The notes beneath the pieces were generated by a model, which worked only from the letters and a program-made list of their open reading frames with translations, was not told where the DNA came from and did not search any database. The position numbers and the translations under genes were made by a program. Shown here piece by piece: positions 10,497 through 21,500 of a stretch of DNA of 64,000 bases. Position 1 is the stretch's first letter; every line of letters begins with the position of its first letter. This DNA is from Torymus aiolomorphi (lineage: Eukaryota > Arthropoda > Insecta > Hymenoptera > Torymidae), in NCBI GenBank assembly GCA_036365515.1, contig CM070873.1, positions 173,460,104 to 173,524,103 of the forward strand. Direction: 5' to 3'.

Positions 10497-11807
10497 TTGT
10501 ATGTATTTAGTTATTTTTGGAAATGCTTTAGCTTATGTGTATACCATTGAATTTCAGAAAAGAGGATTACCGTATGCATATCTTGTAGTAACATTAGATC
10601 ATAAAACTAAATTAATGACTCCAGAAGCTATTAATAAACACATTTCTGCTGAGATACCTTCAGAAAATATATGTTACATGGACCACATAGTGAAAATTCT
10701 CCGTGTTACGATAAATGTAAAGACGTTTGTAAAAAAAATTTTCCTAAACCTTCTCAATCGTCAACAACATTTAAAAAAATGGTTATCCTCAATATACACG
10801 AACAAATAATTCTTCTGATAATTACACATATCGACTTAAAAGAAGTAAAAAAATTATTCCAGTAGATAATTCAATGATAGTTTCTTACAATAAATTTTTA
10901 TTAGAAAAATATAAATGTCATATTAATGTTGAATATTGTGCTTCAATTCAAAGCATCAAATATATTTTTGATTATATACATAAAGGTAATGATAGAGCTT
11001 TTGTGCATTAAAGAAAAATGATGACAAAAGAAATGGAATATATGATGAAATTACTGAATATATTGATGGCCGGTACTTGAGCCCAATGGAAGCAGCATGG
11101 CGGTTACAAAAATTTCCCTTTTGTGGAAGGAGTCATACTGTTATCCGATTAGCAGTGCATACAGAAAATCAACAAAAAATTGTTTTTGAAGAAAATTGTG
11201 AAATAGATGCTCTTGATAATTGGAAAACAACTTTAACAGCGTGGTTTGACTTGAATAAAAATGATAAATTTGCAAATCATATAAAATACGTTAATATACC
11301 GCGTTATTATATATTTAACGCAAAAAACGTTTGGGTAAAACGTGAACGTGAACAAAAACATTATGCTATTGGACGTTTAAATATAGTATCCCCAAAAGAT
11401 TCTGAAAGATTCGCTTTAAAATTAATATTAAGTCGTATAAAAGGCGCTACTTCCTTTAAAGATTCACGTACATATAAAAATTTAACGTATAATACTCATA
11501 AAGAAGCTGCGACTGCAATGAATTTAATAGAAAACGATTTACAAATTTAAAAAATTTTTGAAGAAGCATGTCGTATCATGTTACCTTTCCAATTACGTAA
11601 ATTTTTTACTTCGTTTCTACTAACAGAAAATATTCAAGCCAATATTATTTGGGAAAATTTTTAAAAATACTTTAGTGAAGATTTTTATGAAAATAAAGAT
11701 AACTTAGCTTTAGATCATATAAATAATTTATTATTGTTGGAAGATTTATCTTTTACAGATTTTGGATTACCTGAACCTGATCCCATCATAAATGATATAA
11801 AATTGTA
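10497..11807 (+). pseudogene. Helitron Rep (HUH endonuclease) fragment, heavily decayed
   Basis: N-terminal/middle part of a Helitron Rep-helicase. Pieces in successive frames read: AYVYTIEFQKRGLP (Helitron-like N domain), CYDKCKDVCKKNFPKP, SIKYIFDYIHKGNDRA (the Tyr-bearing Rep motif region), then DGRYLSPMEAAWRL, SHTVIRLAVH, TLTAWFDLNK, VSPKDSERFALKLIL and LSFTDFGLPEPD. The HUH site, normally His-x-His in this position, reads PYAYLVV, so both metal-binding His are Tyr. At least two frameshifts (about 10670 and 10775) and three stops (about 11009, 11548, 11661) are present. Homology stops at the CT microsatellite at 11808, at about the point where the helicase fragment at 6447 starts. Confidence 0.87.
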
Positions 11808-12497
11808 ATCTCTCTCCCTCTCTCTCTCTCTCCCTCCCTCTCTCTCTCTCTCTCTCTCCCTCCCTCTCTCTTTCCTCATCTCTCTTTCTCTCCCTCTTTC
11901 TCTCCATCTCTCTCTTTCTCCCCCTCTCTCCCCCAAAGGAATATCATAGTTTAAAACAAACACATGAAATAAGTGGAATCAATTATTATTTTATATAGAC
12001 AAGTACATTTTTGTGACATAGAAATATAGAATTATTTTCATAACAAAAAATCATAAGTACTACTAAAAATAAACTCATGAAACTGGTGGAATCAATTAAG
12101 TGCAGGCAAGTCAATTATTATAATAAAGAGAATTTTTAAAATAAAATTTGTTTAATATATATTTACTATAAAAATTTGTATAAAAAATAATTACGTCTAA
12201 CAATAAATATTACAAAAATACTAACATAATAACTGTAATTGAAACACAAAAAGTAAAAAATTTTTGCGTAAATATTTTCGAAGTTTAGATCATAGAAGTC
12301 ACCACCCTCTAAAATAGTTTAACCATGAGCTGTTATACATCATAAATTCATGTAAGTTTTTCTTACACAAGTCAATCTACCTATTATCTGCAAATATGAA
12401 TTTTAATTAAACATCTTCTTAAACTGTTATTTTTTAAATTTTGGGAAATTTTCTTTTAAAGACAGAAGATACTTGCCGGACGCATCGTTTTGTAGTA
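11808..12497. repeat. Direct repeat, right copy
   Basis: Matches 9808-10475 from the CT microsatellite to GCATCGTTTTGTAG with a few substitutions and a small deletion near 12427. Together the two copies bracket the Helitron Rep fragment. Either terminal repeats or a tandem duplication would give this picture. Confidence 0.85.
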
Positions 12498-12934
12498 TTT
12501 AGGTAATCTATCAAATATTTATTTTTATATCATTATTTTTTGGAATAAGATTTATATATTATATTTTATAAAAACTTTTCAATTATATTATATCTATCTA
12601 TTATATCTACTAATTTCACAAAAATTTTATATCAATCTTTATAATTTCTATAATTATAATTTCATTATAATTTCATTGTAATATCTTCATTATACAAATT
12701 CATTATACAAATTGAATTATTATTAATTCTATAATAAGATAATAATATTTTTTTTACATTGCGTATGTACGTCTATATATTACGTATGCTTGTTCCTTAC
12801 ATTATATAACGAACAAGTTTTGTGTAAGTTTTGCTCTAGTCAAATATCGAAATATACTTATTTTCTTGAACTGTTATTACCATTTTATTTTAATTATTTA
12901 CATACTACGTGATCAATAACTAAATACATAGAAG
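12498..12934. other. AT-rich spacer, nothing recognised
   Basis: Low-complexity A/T sequence between the right direct repeat and its inverted partial copy. It would be the loop if 11808-12497 and 12935-13258 paired. Confidence 0.5.
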
Positions 12935-13258
12935 GTTGCGATTCCCGTCCTATGCACCTTGAACTACAAAACGATGCGTCCGGCAAGTATCTTCTGTCTT
13001 CAAAAGAAAATTTCCCAAAATTTTAAAAATTACATTAACAGTTTAAGAAGATGTTTAATTAAAATTTATATTTGGAGATAATAGGTAGATTGACTTGTGT
13101 AAGAAAAACTTACACGAATTTAGGATGTATAACAGCTCATGGTTAAACTATTTTAGAGGGTGGTGACTTCTATGATCTATACTTCGAAAATATTTACGCA
13201 AAAATTTTTTACTTTTTGTGTTTCAATTACAGTTATTATGTTAGTATTTTTGTAATAT
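12935..13258. repeat. Inverted partial copy of the 9808-10496 repeat
   Basis: The minus strand reads ACAGAAGATACTTGCCGGAC, CCATGAGCTGTTATACATC, GTCACCACCCTCTAAAATAG and stops at TTACAAAAATACTAAC. It also contains the outer block TTCAAGGTGCATAGGAC that is present only in the left direct copy. It ends abruptly at the LINE fragment. Confidence 0.8.
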
Positions 13259-13262
13259 TTTT

Positions 13263-14201
13263 TGTTTGACGTAGCGGTACTCCAAACCGCACGCGAAGAA
13301 GCCAAGAGGACGGCCCGTACAATCAGGCTTCCCAAACGCAAATGCAGGGGACAGTCCAGAATCACAGCCTGAGACCCAAAAAACCAAGAAGAAGAAGACT
13401 GCCAGCAACATCCAACGCCCCCAAATCCAGGTATCAGACGACAGAGGGAACCTGGTTGAAACCCATGTAGGCACAGATGAAAATCCCCAAGATGGCTGGA
13501 AGACTATGGAAAACAAAAAGAAGAAAAAGAAGAAAAAAGCAATGGAGGGCCCCAGACCGCCACTACGTCCAAACTGCAAGGCCTCTAAACAACGGGGCGG
13601 GGTAGTGCTAATCGTGCCCAAAGACGTCAAGACCTTCGCGGACGTGGTGCAGACACCTCTGATAACAACCTCCAAATCAGAGGAGTCACAAAGACGAAGG
13701 GCGGCGCCGCACTAGTACGCACCAAAGGAGATGGAAGCACTCACGGAAACCTGAGTGGACGTCTCCTGGAGATGCTAGGAGAACAGGGGACAATCAAGGA
13801 CATGACCCTAAAGGTGACCCTGGAGATACTGGACCTGGACTGCCTTACAGATACTGACGAAGTACGAATCGCACTAGACGGAGTACTGAACCTGGGCGCG
13901 GATAGACGGGCCTCGGTCCTCGGGCCAAACAGCCGAGGACAGAAGATGGCTATCTGCGAGCTCGAAGATCGAGACGCGACACGGCTTCTCGAGACGGGAC
14001 GTATAAAGATAGGGTTTGTTAGCTGCCGAGTGAGGACCCGACTGATGGTGCCGAGATGCTACAAGTGTCTCGGCTACGGCCATTACCGTACAAACTGTAA
14101 AGGACCGGACAGACGCGACTGCTGTTGGAAGTGTGGGAAAAATGGACACAGGGCTGGGGCCTGCACGGGTGCTCCCCTCTGTTTCCTGTGCCCATCACAG
14201 G

Positions 14202-14205
<4 letters not shown>
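13263..14205 (+). pseudogene. R1-clade-like LINE ORF1 (gag-like, CCHC) fragment
   Basis: Non-LTR retrotransposon ORF1 piece, probably an RNA-binding nucleocapsid-like protein. The region is clearly GC-richer than its flanks. It has a basic Lys-rich tract (about 13510-13545), a VPKDVKTFADVV block, then, after a frameshift near 13660, GGAALVRTKGDGS, VTLEILDLDCLTDTDEVRIAL, and two CCHC knuckles CYKCLGYGHYRTNC and CWKCGKNGHRAGAC followed by CFLC. This arrangement is typical of R1/waldo-type ORF1. It is cut on the left at the repeat junction near 13260 and on the right by a TA microsatellite; no endonuclease or RT follows. Confidence 0.82.

Positions 14206-14265
<60 letters not shown>
14206..14265. 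repeat. TA microsatellite
   Basis: About 30 TA units directly abut the truncated LINE fragment. Poly Ile-Tyr open frames here are artefacts. Confidence 0.95.
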
Positions 14266-14268
<3 letters not shown>

Positions 14269-14731
14269 GACCACACGAAGGTTCTGCATTTTTTTTTGTA
14301 ATAAAGTATTTGGCGTTATATGACAAACTTGTCTTTGAATTTTTAAATTATAAATAGATTTTTTCTTTTCGTATTTTACGTTTGCACTAAATGTAGCAAA
14401 GCAAAATAAGTTATTATAATATCTGATTAAAGTTCGAAAATTGTTATCATATTATCATAAAGAATCTATTATTATAATAATAGATTCTTTAGTGTTTTAT
14501 ATATTTACTTAGCGGAGACAAAATTATTTTACCCTTGGTACAACAAATTGATTTATTATTTTCTTCTTTCCAATATACTACCGAACAATATTTCCAAACA
14601 TAACTCATATTACCAAAATATGATTCATACTCTAAATTTTTATTTTTACTACATTTCTGTTTATTTACTATAGCGTAGAAAAGGATGATGACGCGAGATG
14701 TTCGAGGACGAGCTCGGCAACGCCTCTCCTA

Positions 14732-14736
<5 letters not shown>
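14266..14736. other. AT-rich spacer with a small perfect hairpin
   Basis: No gene is seen. AAAGAATCTATTATT and its inverse at about 14459-14491 form a 15-bp stem with almost no loop. Confidence 0.55.
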
Positions 14737-14770
<34 letters not shown>

Positions 14771-14822
14771 AGAAAGAGAGAGAAGAAGAGAGAGATAGAG
14801 AGAGGGGGAGAGAAAGAACTAA
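14737..14822. repeat. TA then GA microsatellite
   Basis: About 16 TA units (14737-14768) run into AGAGAGAGAA-rich sequence to about 14815. Confidence 0.9.
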
Positions 14823-15230
14823 CGAAGGCACTCAATCCATCTCTCGCCGTGTTCTCATGCTCTGTTTGCAGTTGCTGCACTTTTCTTTGGGAAGAAAAAG
14901 TACGGACAGCGTTCGATATGTAATTGAACTGTCAAATGAATGCGCATACGCCGCGCTGCGCTCGCGTGAGTTTGGCGTTATCCTTGATTTGAATAATTAA
15001 CAAGTTTCCTTTCAAAAAGTTGCTCGATAATTAATTGGTCTCGTTAATTGTGGAGAAAAGGCGCGCATTATAATAAATGCGCGAACGCGCTTCTTCCGCT
15101 GATGGCAGAAGGGAGGCATAGTTTGTTTTCAGAAAGCAGCCTGTTATTTGTGTATCGAGGTGAAGAACTGACAACAGAGCGATGCAAAAGTTGTCGATAG
15201 AAGTGTCTTCTGCATCACAGATATTTGTCA
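14823..15230. other. Mixed-composition spacer, no gene recognised
   Basis: GC-richer patches (GCGCATACGCCGCGCTGCGC near 14942) occur. No frame shows a recognisable domain. Confidence 0.4.
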
Positions 15231-15535
15231 TTAGAGGGACAATGCGGAGGGACAATGGTGAGGGACGCGGAGGGACGCGGAGGGATGCGGAGGGACAAGA
15301 CCCTTTTTGCGGAGGGACGCGGTGGGACGCGGAGCGATGTGGAGGTACGCGGAGGGACGCGGAGGGACATGCGGAGGGACAATGCAGACCCCAAATAACG
15401 CAAAAAAAAACAGGGAATTTTACGTTATTTTGTGGAGGGCACTTTGCGGAGGGACGCGGAGGGACGCGGAGGGACGCGGAGGGACGTAGAGGGACGTAGA
15501 GGAACGCGGTGGGACGCGGAGGGACGCGGAGGGTT
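15231..15535. repeat. GGGACGCGGA decamer minisatellite
   Basis: About 20 decamers in two blocks are separated by an AT-rich insert around 15380-15440 containing AATTTTACGTTATTTTGTGG. A similar insert containing ATAACGTAAAATTT interrupts the G-rich array at 1141. Frames through the array are translations of the repeat. Confidence 0.92.
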
Positions 15536-15807
15536 AACGACTCAATTCAGCTTACAACTATATAGTATATATACGTTGATCATTGACTATATTATGGGAA
15601 CATCAACAGCTTTCTCTCACAGTTGGCCTATGTTAACATGTCTAAAGAAATATGGACCTTCAGGTTATTGACTATAGATTTGTCCCCGAAATAGTGGATT
15701 CGTCCATTTTATTATGGGGACAGTCCCCATACTATTGCAATATCCTCGAAGTATGGTGAATGTATACGTTTTTGTCCCCGTAATAGGGCAAATGTATATA
15801 TTTATGT

Positions 15808-15842
<35 letters not shown>

Positions 15843-16066
15843 TGAAATTCTGGAAGTTTGAGGATTATATTCAGCACCCGCTTGGAAGTTTGAGGGGTTA
15901 TGGGAAGTTTGAGGAGCCTCCTCAAACTTCCAATCTATATATTCAGCATCCGAGCGGAAGTTTGAGGGGTTTTCTAGAGTCTATTTGTCTAGAGTCGGTA
16001 ACCTGAGGGTTATTATTTCTTTAGCCACTCTGACCGACCGGGGTTGAGCTCCTCAAACTTACTAGC

Positions 16067-16070
<4 letters not shown>
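15536..16070. repeat. Low-complexity region with GGAAGTTTGAGG repeats
   Basis: GTCCCCxxAATA repeats are at 15680-15790, a TA run at 15809-15838, and GGAAGTTTGAGG (or inverse CCTCAAACTTCC) five or six times between 15850 and 16060, with a CATCCG/CACCCG block beside each. No gene is supported. Confidence 0.7.

Positions 16071-16154
<84 letters not shown>
16071..16154. repeat. TA-CA-TA compound microsatellite
   Basis: TA run, ACACACACACAC, then TA run. Confidence 0.95.
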
Positions 16155-16155
<1 letters not shown>

Positions 16156-16214
16156 TTTAATATTACCCTTTGTGAAAATATAAAACATGTTGTATCTTCT
16201 CATAAGTTTAATAT

Positions 16215-16410
16215 CATAAATAATTTGAATATTGTTGTACATTTAATAAATAAATATTTCATAATTATTTAATATATTAATGTGAAATATTTGTTTATTA
16301 AATGTAATAAAGATGTGAATTAATTTTCATTATATTTTAAATTTTGCACAATTTTTATTTTAAAGAAATTACAATAATATCTAATGAAAATTAATTCGCA
16401 TCTTACATGG
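16215..16410. repeat. AT-rich inverted repeats (hairpin pair)
   Basis: CATTTAATAAATAAATATTTC is followed by its inverse (about 16238-16305), and AGATGTGAATTAATTTTCAT pairs with its inverse near 16380-16405. Confidence 0.6.
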
Positions 16411-16502
16411 TGGAGAAAGGAAGGGTTAGGTTGGAGTCAAGGAGGATTACGGAGGGATGACTCCCATGGTTTTTAGGGCTACTGGCGATGAATTCCATGG
16501 TT

Positions 16503-16935
16503 GTGTTTAGGTTCATTATATAAAAAATTATTGTGTAATTCTATATGATTTCGGCATGTCCCAAAATCATATACATAATTATTATTATTTCTTATATATA
16601 ATCAAAAATTCAACGCGCCTATAACAGTACCTCAGTGGTGGTGTGGAAAGCTGTTCCAAATTTGCGAAATGTGGTAATAGTTGAAAACGAATAATTCGAA
16701 TTTGAAGATTTAGTGACTTTCATTAAAAAAAATAGTCGGGTAGTAGTCCAGAGGTGGAGGGGACGGTGGAGGGGATGGTGGAGGGGACGGTAGGTGGAGC
16801 ACGGCGGAGAGGACGGTGGAGGGCGGTGGAGGGGACGGTGGAGGAGACGGTGGAGGGCGATGGAGGGGTCGGTGGAGGGCAGTGGAGGGGACGATGCGGG
16901 CGGTGGAGGGGCGGTGGAGGGCTGTGAAGGGGACA
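16503..16935. repeat. Dispersed repeat copy 2 plus G-rich minisatellite
   Basis: 16503-16650 matches 440-625 (tail AGTACCTCAGTGGTGGTGTG). 16745-16935 is GGTGGAGGGGAC-type minisatellite, and CCTATATAATATAGGA follows at 16969. The order matches 440-1290, so this is a second member of one composite family. Confidence 0.72.
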
Positions 16936-16984
16936 GTGGATGGACTGCGTTCAGATATAGCAGTAACGCCTATATAATATAGGA

Positions 16985-17274
16985 GATATATATAAATATG
17001 TGTCCGTGCGCGTGTGTGCATATTAAATATTACACGTAAATCACAGGACCGTTATATTTTATTTGTCAATAAGACCGACTCGGTGCCTTAGGACCCACTA
17101 CATTTACGTAAGATGCCCCTCCAACAGGATTATGTTATTGAACTCGGAAAGTGATAAGTTCTTAGTACGTTGTCTCATTAACAAGATTTACCACTCAGAA
17201 TAACAAAAAATCATCATTAACCCTTTCTTTATTCGAAAATAAACCATTCAAGATTCGAATTTTCATGAAATTCC
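16985..17274. other. Spacer left of the Gypsy LTR, nothing recognised
   Basis: AT-rich single-copy-looking sequence. No frame or repeat could be assigned. Confidence 0.4.
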
Positions 17275-18376
17275 AATTGTAGAAAGCCTAGGCCGCTTTC
17301 CACTAGAACCGGCGCTGCCCTGATTAAAAAAAAATATTAAATCCTATTGGATCCTATTAAATTCCCTATATAGTCCATGTATTAAGTCAGTAAAAAATCC
17401 TCATTAAAGTCGATTCAACTAACAGCTTTTTAAAGGAATGAATGGGTTTTTTTAATCAGGGTGCACTCTGCCGCTGCTGCCAACTGCTGCCCGCGAACTA
17501 CCGGCTGCACGCTATGACCTAACGTTACCAGCGCATCCGGTCTTTCCCGCGTACAACGCCGCTCGGTTGAACCTCTCGAGCGGCTATTGAGATACTTACT
17601 CCCGCTACCGATGTTCCTCTAGGAGGCAATGCCTGCGACTAGCTGCAGCTGCTGAAAAGGGTAGAGGGCGGTATTCGGGGAATCATGCATAGGTTACGGC
17701 GCGCTCAAGAAGTACTCGTGACTCGACTATTTAAGATAAAAATGAACGGTTTAATTGCACTAAAGATAGACGCGCTAAGGGGCTCGAAAGCCGGACAATA
17801 GTCTAACAAATAATAACCGACAGGCCGAGACTTTAAACCACGCACGCACGTAGCCGTCGATGCGCGACGGCAACAGGTTACTCCGCGACAATAAGAAAGA
17901 AACGCATACATCAAGCGCGACTTACTCTCGGCTGGCCAGCCATCGCAGACTCTATCGCGATCGACGGTTCTATCTCTCGCTCTCGCTGCTATCGGGCGGG
18001 GATGGAGCGTGCCCCACTGTCCCCGGCCCCCTCTGTCGCTGTCTCTTTCTCTCGCTTCCTCTCGCTCGCTCTCGCTCGGCCACTCTCGCTGGTGGCGGCA
18101 CGGTGGTCCCAGTTGCACCGGTGGAGGCACAACACACTCACCCGACCTATTTTTCTACGCATAACTATGACGGCGACTACTTTCGCGTGTCACGGCGAGA
18201 ATCAACATGCCGCGCGCTCACGTTCGCAGCGGTGCGGCGGCCTCGTCTTCTTCTCCACCTGCTTGCGGCTTGTTCCGCGCGGTGCTCTGCCGATCGCGGT
18301 ACGTGTCAGCGCGCGAGATTCAGATCTCGTAACGCAGTATACGTGATTCTCATAACTTATATCAGCGCCCGTTACA
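17275..18376 (-). repeat. Gypsy 3' LTR, truncated and carrying a MITE
   Basis: Matches 28863-29814 closely. It lacks the 163 bp corresponding to 28700-28862 (the downstream end of the LTR in element orientation) and has a 144-bp insertion at 17318-17461. It ends CCCGTTACA at 18376 beside the purine tract. Because the outer end is missing, no target duplication can be read. Confidence 0.9.
17318..17461. mobile_element. 144-bp MITE inside the Gypsy 3' LTR
   Basis: CCCTGATTAAAAAAA at 17318 and its inverse ending at 17461 bracket AT-rich sequence. The intact LTR at 28900 shows the uninterrupted site (CGGCGCTGCGCTCTG), so the boundaries are supported by an empty-site comparison inside this window. 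The target duplication is short (TG or TGC); the superfamily is unknown. Confidence 0.8.
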
Positions 18377-18387
18377 CCCCCCACCCA
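18377..18387 (-). promoter_or_regulatory. Polypurine tract of the Gypsy element
   Basis: The minus strand reads GGGTGGGGGG directly before TGTAACGGGC, the expected plus-strand primer next to the 3' LTR. Confidence 0.75.
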
Positions 18388-18536
18388 GATATGACGTGCC
18401 CTCAGACGTTACATCGAGGAAGAAGAGGGCGCTGAAATAAGGAGGCAAAGTCTAAAGTGGGTGCAGATGTTGGTATTTTAGGCGTCGCAGGCTCGCTGTG
18501 GTTTCCTACCGGCCGCGACGTACGAAGGCGGAAGGG

Positions 18537-21500
18537 TCAGGTGGCTTTCCGAGGGCGCCCGCATCCTCGCTGGGGTTGGGATCTGACGGATGGAACCACT
18601 GAATTTGGTCCGAATGGGTCTACTACCACTGTTCGGGCTCCAGCGGGTCTTCCGCGTCTCCTCGGAAGCGTTTCGTCCGCAGGGGCATCGCCGGGGGGCT
18701 TGCTCATTGGCGCGGCCTCCGCGTCGATCGTCTCCTCCGGCTCTTCGGGTTCTGGCGGAACAGAGTGGTAGCTTTTCAGCTGTTCCGCAACCACCACCTC
18801 TTCTACCTCACCACCGTTGCCTACCAGTCTGTAAGTGTTCGGTCCAAAGGCATCCGTAATCCAATACGGACCTTCGAACTTCGGCGCTAGCTTCGCCGCA
18901 ATGCCCTTGGCGGTCGAGGATAGGGGATGGCTGCGCTTTCACACTCTGTCACCTGGTTTGAAAGTGGGCTCGCGCCTGCCGGCGTCATAATAGCCGGCTT
19001 GGCGTTCTTGAGCCGCGCGCGCTCTCGAGGCGGCGCGCGCGTGTAACTCTGGAAGGGCCTCCATTCGCTTCTTCCAGCGAGCCAAACTTTCTTCTTGAGC
19101 CGGGGCGTCTGCTGCTACCTCTTGCATCCTCCGTTGCGTGCCAGGAGGTTCTGGCTGTCTCCCATAGAACATTAGGGCCGGGCTCATCCCAGTAGAGCTT
19201 TGCTCAGCCGTATTCATGACGAAGAGAAGTTCCGGAAGCTTCCCGTCCCATGTACTATGCCGCTCCTTAAGATAGGAAGCGAGCATCGTCTTTAGGGTAC
19301 GGTTGTCTCGTTCCACCCGGTTAGCCTGAGGGTGATAGGGGGGAGTGTGAGTGTGATGTACACTGCGCTCTCGCAGGAAGTCTTCCACGGCATGGTTCTT
19401 AAACTCTGTGCCGTTGTCAGACAGGAAGACTTGCGGGCAACCGAGTCGAAGAAAGATCTTCCGACTTAGTTCCGCTATCACCGTCTTGGCGTTTGCTTTG
19501 CGTATGGGGGATACCTCCACCCACCTGGTAAAGAGGTGCTGGAACACCAGGATGTACTCGCAACCTTTGGAGCTTCGAGGCAACGGTCCGATAATGTCTC
19601 CAGCTACGACCTGCCAGGGTTTGTCGATTACTCGGCGCCCCATGAGGCCGGTTGGAGCCCTTTGCTCCACCTTGAAGCGCTGGCACGTCTCGCAGTTTCG
19701 TACGTACTCCTGCGTTTCCGCATAGTAGCGCGGCCAGTAGTAGCGTAGCGCGACTCTGGCGAACGTCTTTTCTCTGCCGAGATGTCCAGCGGTGGCGTCG
19801 TCATGGCATTCCTGCAGCACCTCGCGACGATGTTCTTCTGGTACCACCAGCTTCCAGGCATCGTCGTCGTCGCCGAGGGTTGAGTCTACCTCTGAGTTGG
19901 GGCAGCACCGATAGAGACTACCTGCTACGAGTTTGTAGGTGGGGTAGTCATTGTGCTGCTCTTTGACCTTGGCGCACCACTCCTGATACCACGTATCCTC
20001 GGTGTCGGCGAACCACGACACCGCAGCCACTTCTAGCTCATCCTCATCCTCATACATACGAGAGAGGGCGTCTGTCACGTGGTTCAAGGCGCCTTTGCGG
20101 TGTTCCACGGTGAACTTGTGACCTTGCAGCTCCAATGCCCAACGAGCCAACCCGCTCTTTGGGTTTTTCAGTTGGCATAGCCATCGTAAGCTGCTGTGGT
20201 CTGTCACTACCTTAAACTCGTAGCACTCGATGTATGGGCGAAACTTCTGGATGGCCCATACTACCGCGAGGCACTCTCGCTCGGTAACGCTATAATTCCG
20301 TTCCGCCGATGTGAGCACACGGCTCGCAAACTCGATCACCCTCTTCTGCCCTTCCAACTCTTGAAGTAGCACTGCGCCTAGGCCCACGTCACTCGCATCC
20401 GTCTGCACTATGTATAACCCCTCAGGATGGGATCGGTGCAGCACCAGAGCGGTCATCACCATCGCTCTCAGCAGATCGAAAGCGTGCTGCTGCTCTTCGA
20501 GCGACTCATACTTCTGGTTTTTCGTCGTCAGGTTCGTGAGCGGCTCAGCGATGGAGGCGTAGTTCGGGATGAACTTCCGATATCACGAGGTGGTGCCTAG
20601 GAACCTCCGCAGTGCCTTCAGATTCTGGGGCACCGGGTAACACCTAATTGTTTCGATCTTCGCCAGGTTAGGCCTCGTGCCGTCCCGGTTAATCAAAAAA
20701 CCTAGGTATGCTACCTCTGGCTTGCAGAAAACGCACTTATCTGCATTAAGCGTCAATCCAGCGGCTACTAGCCGTTCTAGCACCATTAGGAGGCACTCCT
20801 TATGCTTCTCGAATGTCTCGGCGACAATTACAATGTCGTCGAGGTAGGCATAGACGTACGGCTCCAGCTCGGGTCCGAGCACCTGGTCTATGAGCCGCTG
20901 GAAGGTGGCGGGCGCGTTTGTAAGCCCATACGGCATCCGCCCGAATGGGTATAGCCCCATCCCGGGGACCGTAAAGACTGTTATGGGTCGCGCTTCCGCC
21001 GCCAGAGGTATCTGGTGGTACGTACTCTTAAGGTCGAGCGTGGAGACGAACTTCGCCTTCCTCAACTTCCGTAGAATATCCTGCATATTCGCTAGGGGAT
21101 AGGCGTCTGGTTCCGTGACTGCATTCACTTTGCGCAGGTCTTCACAGAACGATGGGGCTCGACCAACCGCTTCGGAAGAGCTCTATCACGCCCTTTTCGA
21201 GCATCTCCTTTACTTGGCGGTGCATCTCCTCTTGCACTTTATCCGAGACTGGATAGTGCTTCTGCTTGATTGGTCGAGTGTCCCGCAGAGTGATCTCATG
21301 GTCCACGCCCGTTACGCATCCTAAGCCTGGCGGAAGCTTGCTCAGGATGGCGTCTACCATTTCCTTCAGCTCCGCCCGCTGAACGTCCGTAGCGTCCTCG
21401 AGCCCGATAGCGGACACTGCGCTTGGATCGTCCATCAAGCTGGCTACTTCCAGCTCGACGCAGGCTTCTGAGTCCTTACAGAAGAGCCTATCCGTATCCG

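Noticed and set aside
9808..12497. Direct repeats as LTRs of a retrotransposon
   Set aside because: The enclosed sequence is Helitron Rep, no PBS or purine tract, and the repeats begin in a microsatellite.
12930..12960. GGTTGCGATTCCC as a Pol III B box of a tRNA-derived SINE
   Set aside because: No A box at the right distance and the block is part of a longer repeat.
13241..13675. 144-codon minus-strand frame with poly-Phe
   Set aside because: Antisense of the Lys-rich tract in the LINE ORF1 fragment; no domain.
15231..15535. CRISPR-like array
   Set aside because: Head-to-tail decamers without spacers, in a eukaryotic setting.
17705..18435. Long open frames on both strands in GC-rich DNA
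   Set aside because: They lie in the Gypsy LTR, are repeated in the second LTR, and reflect composition.
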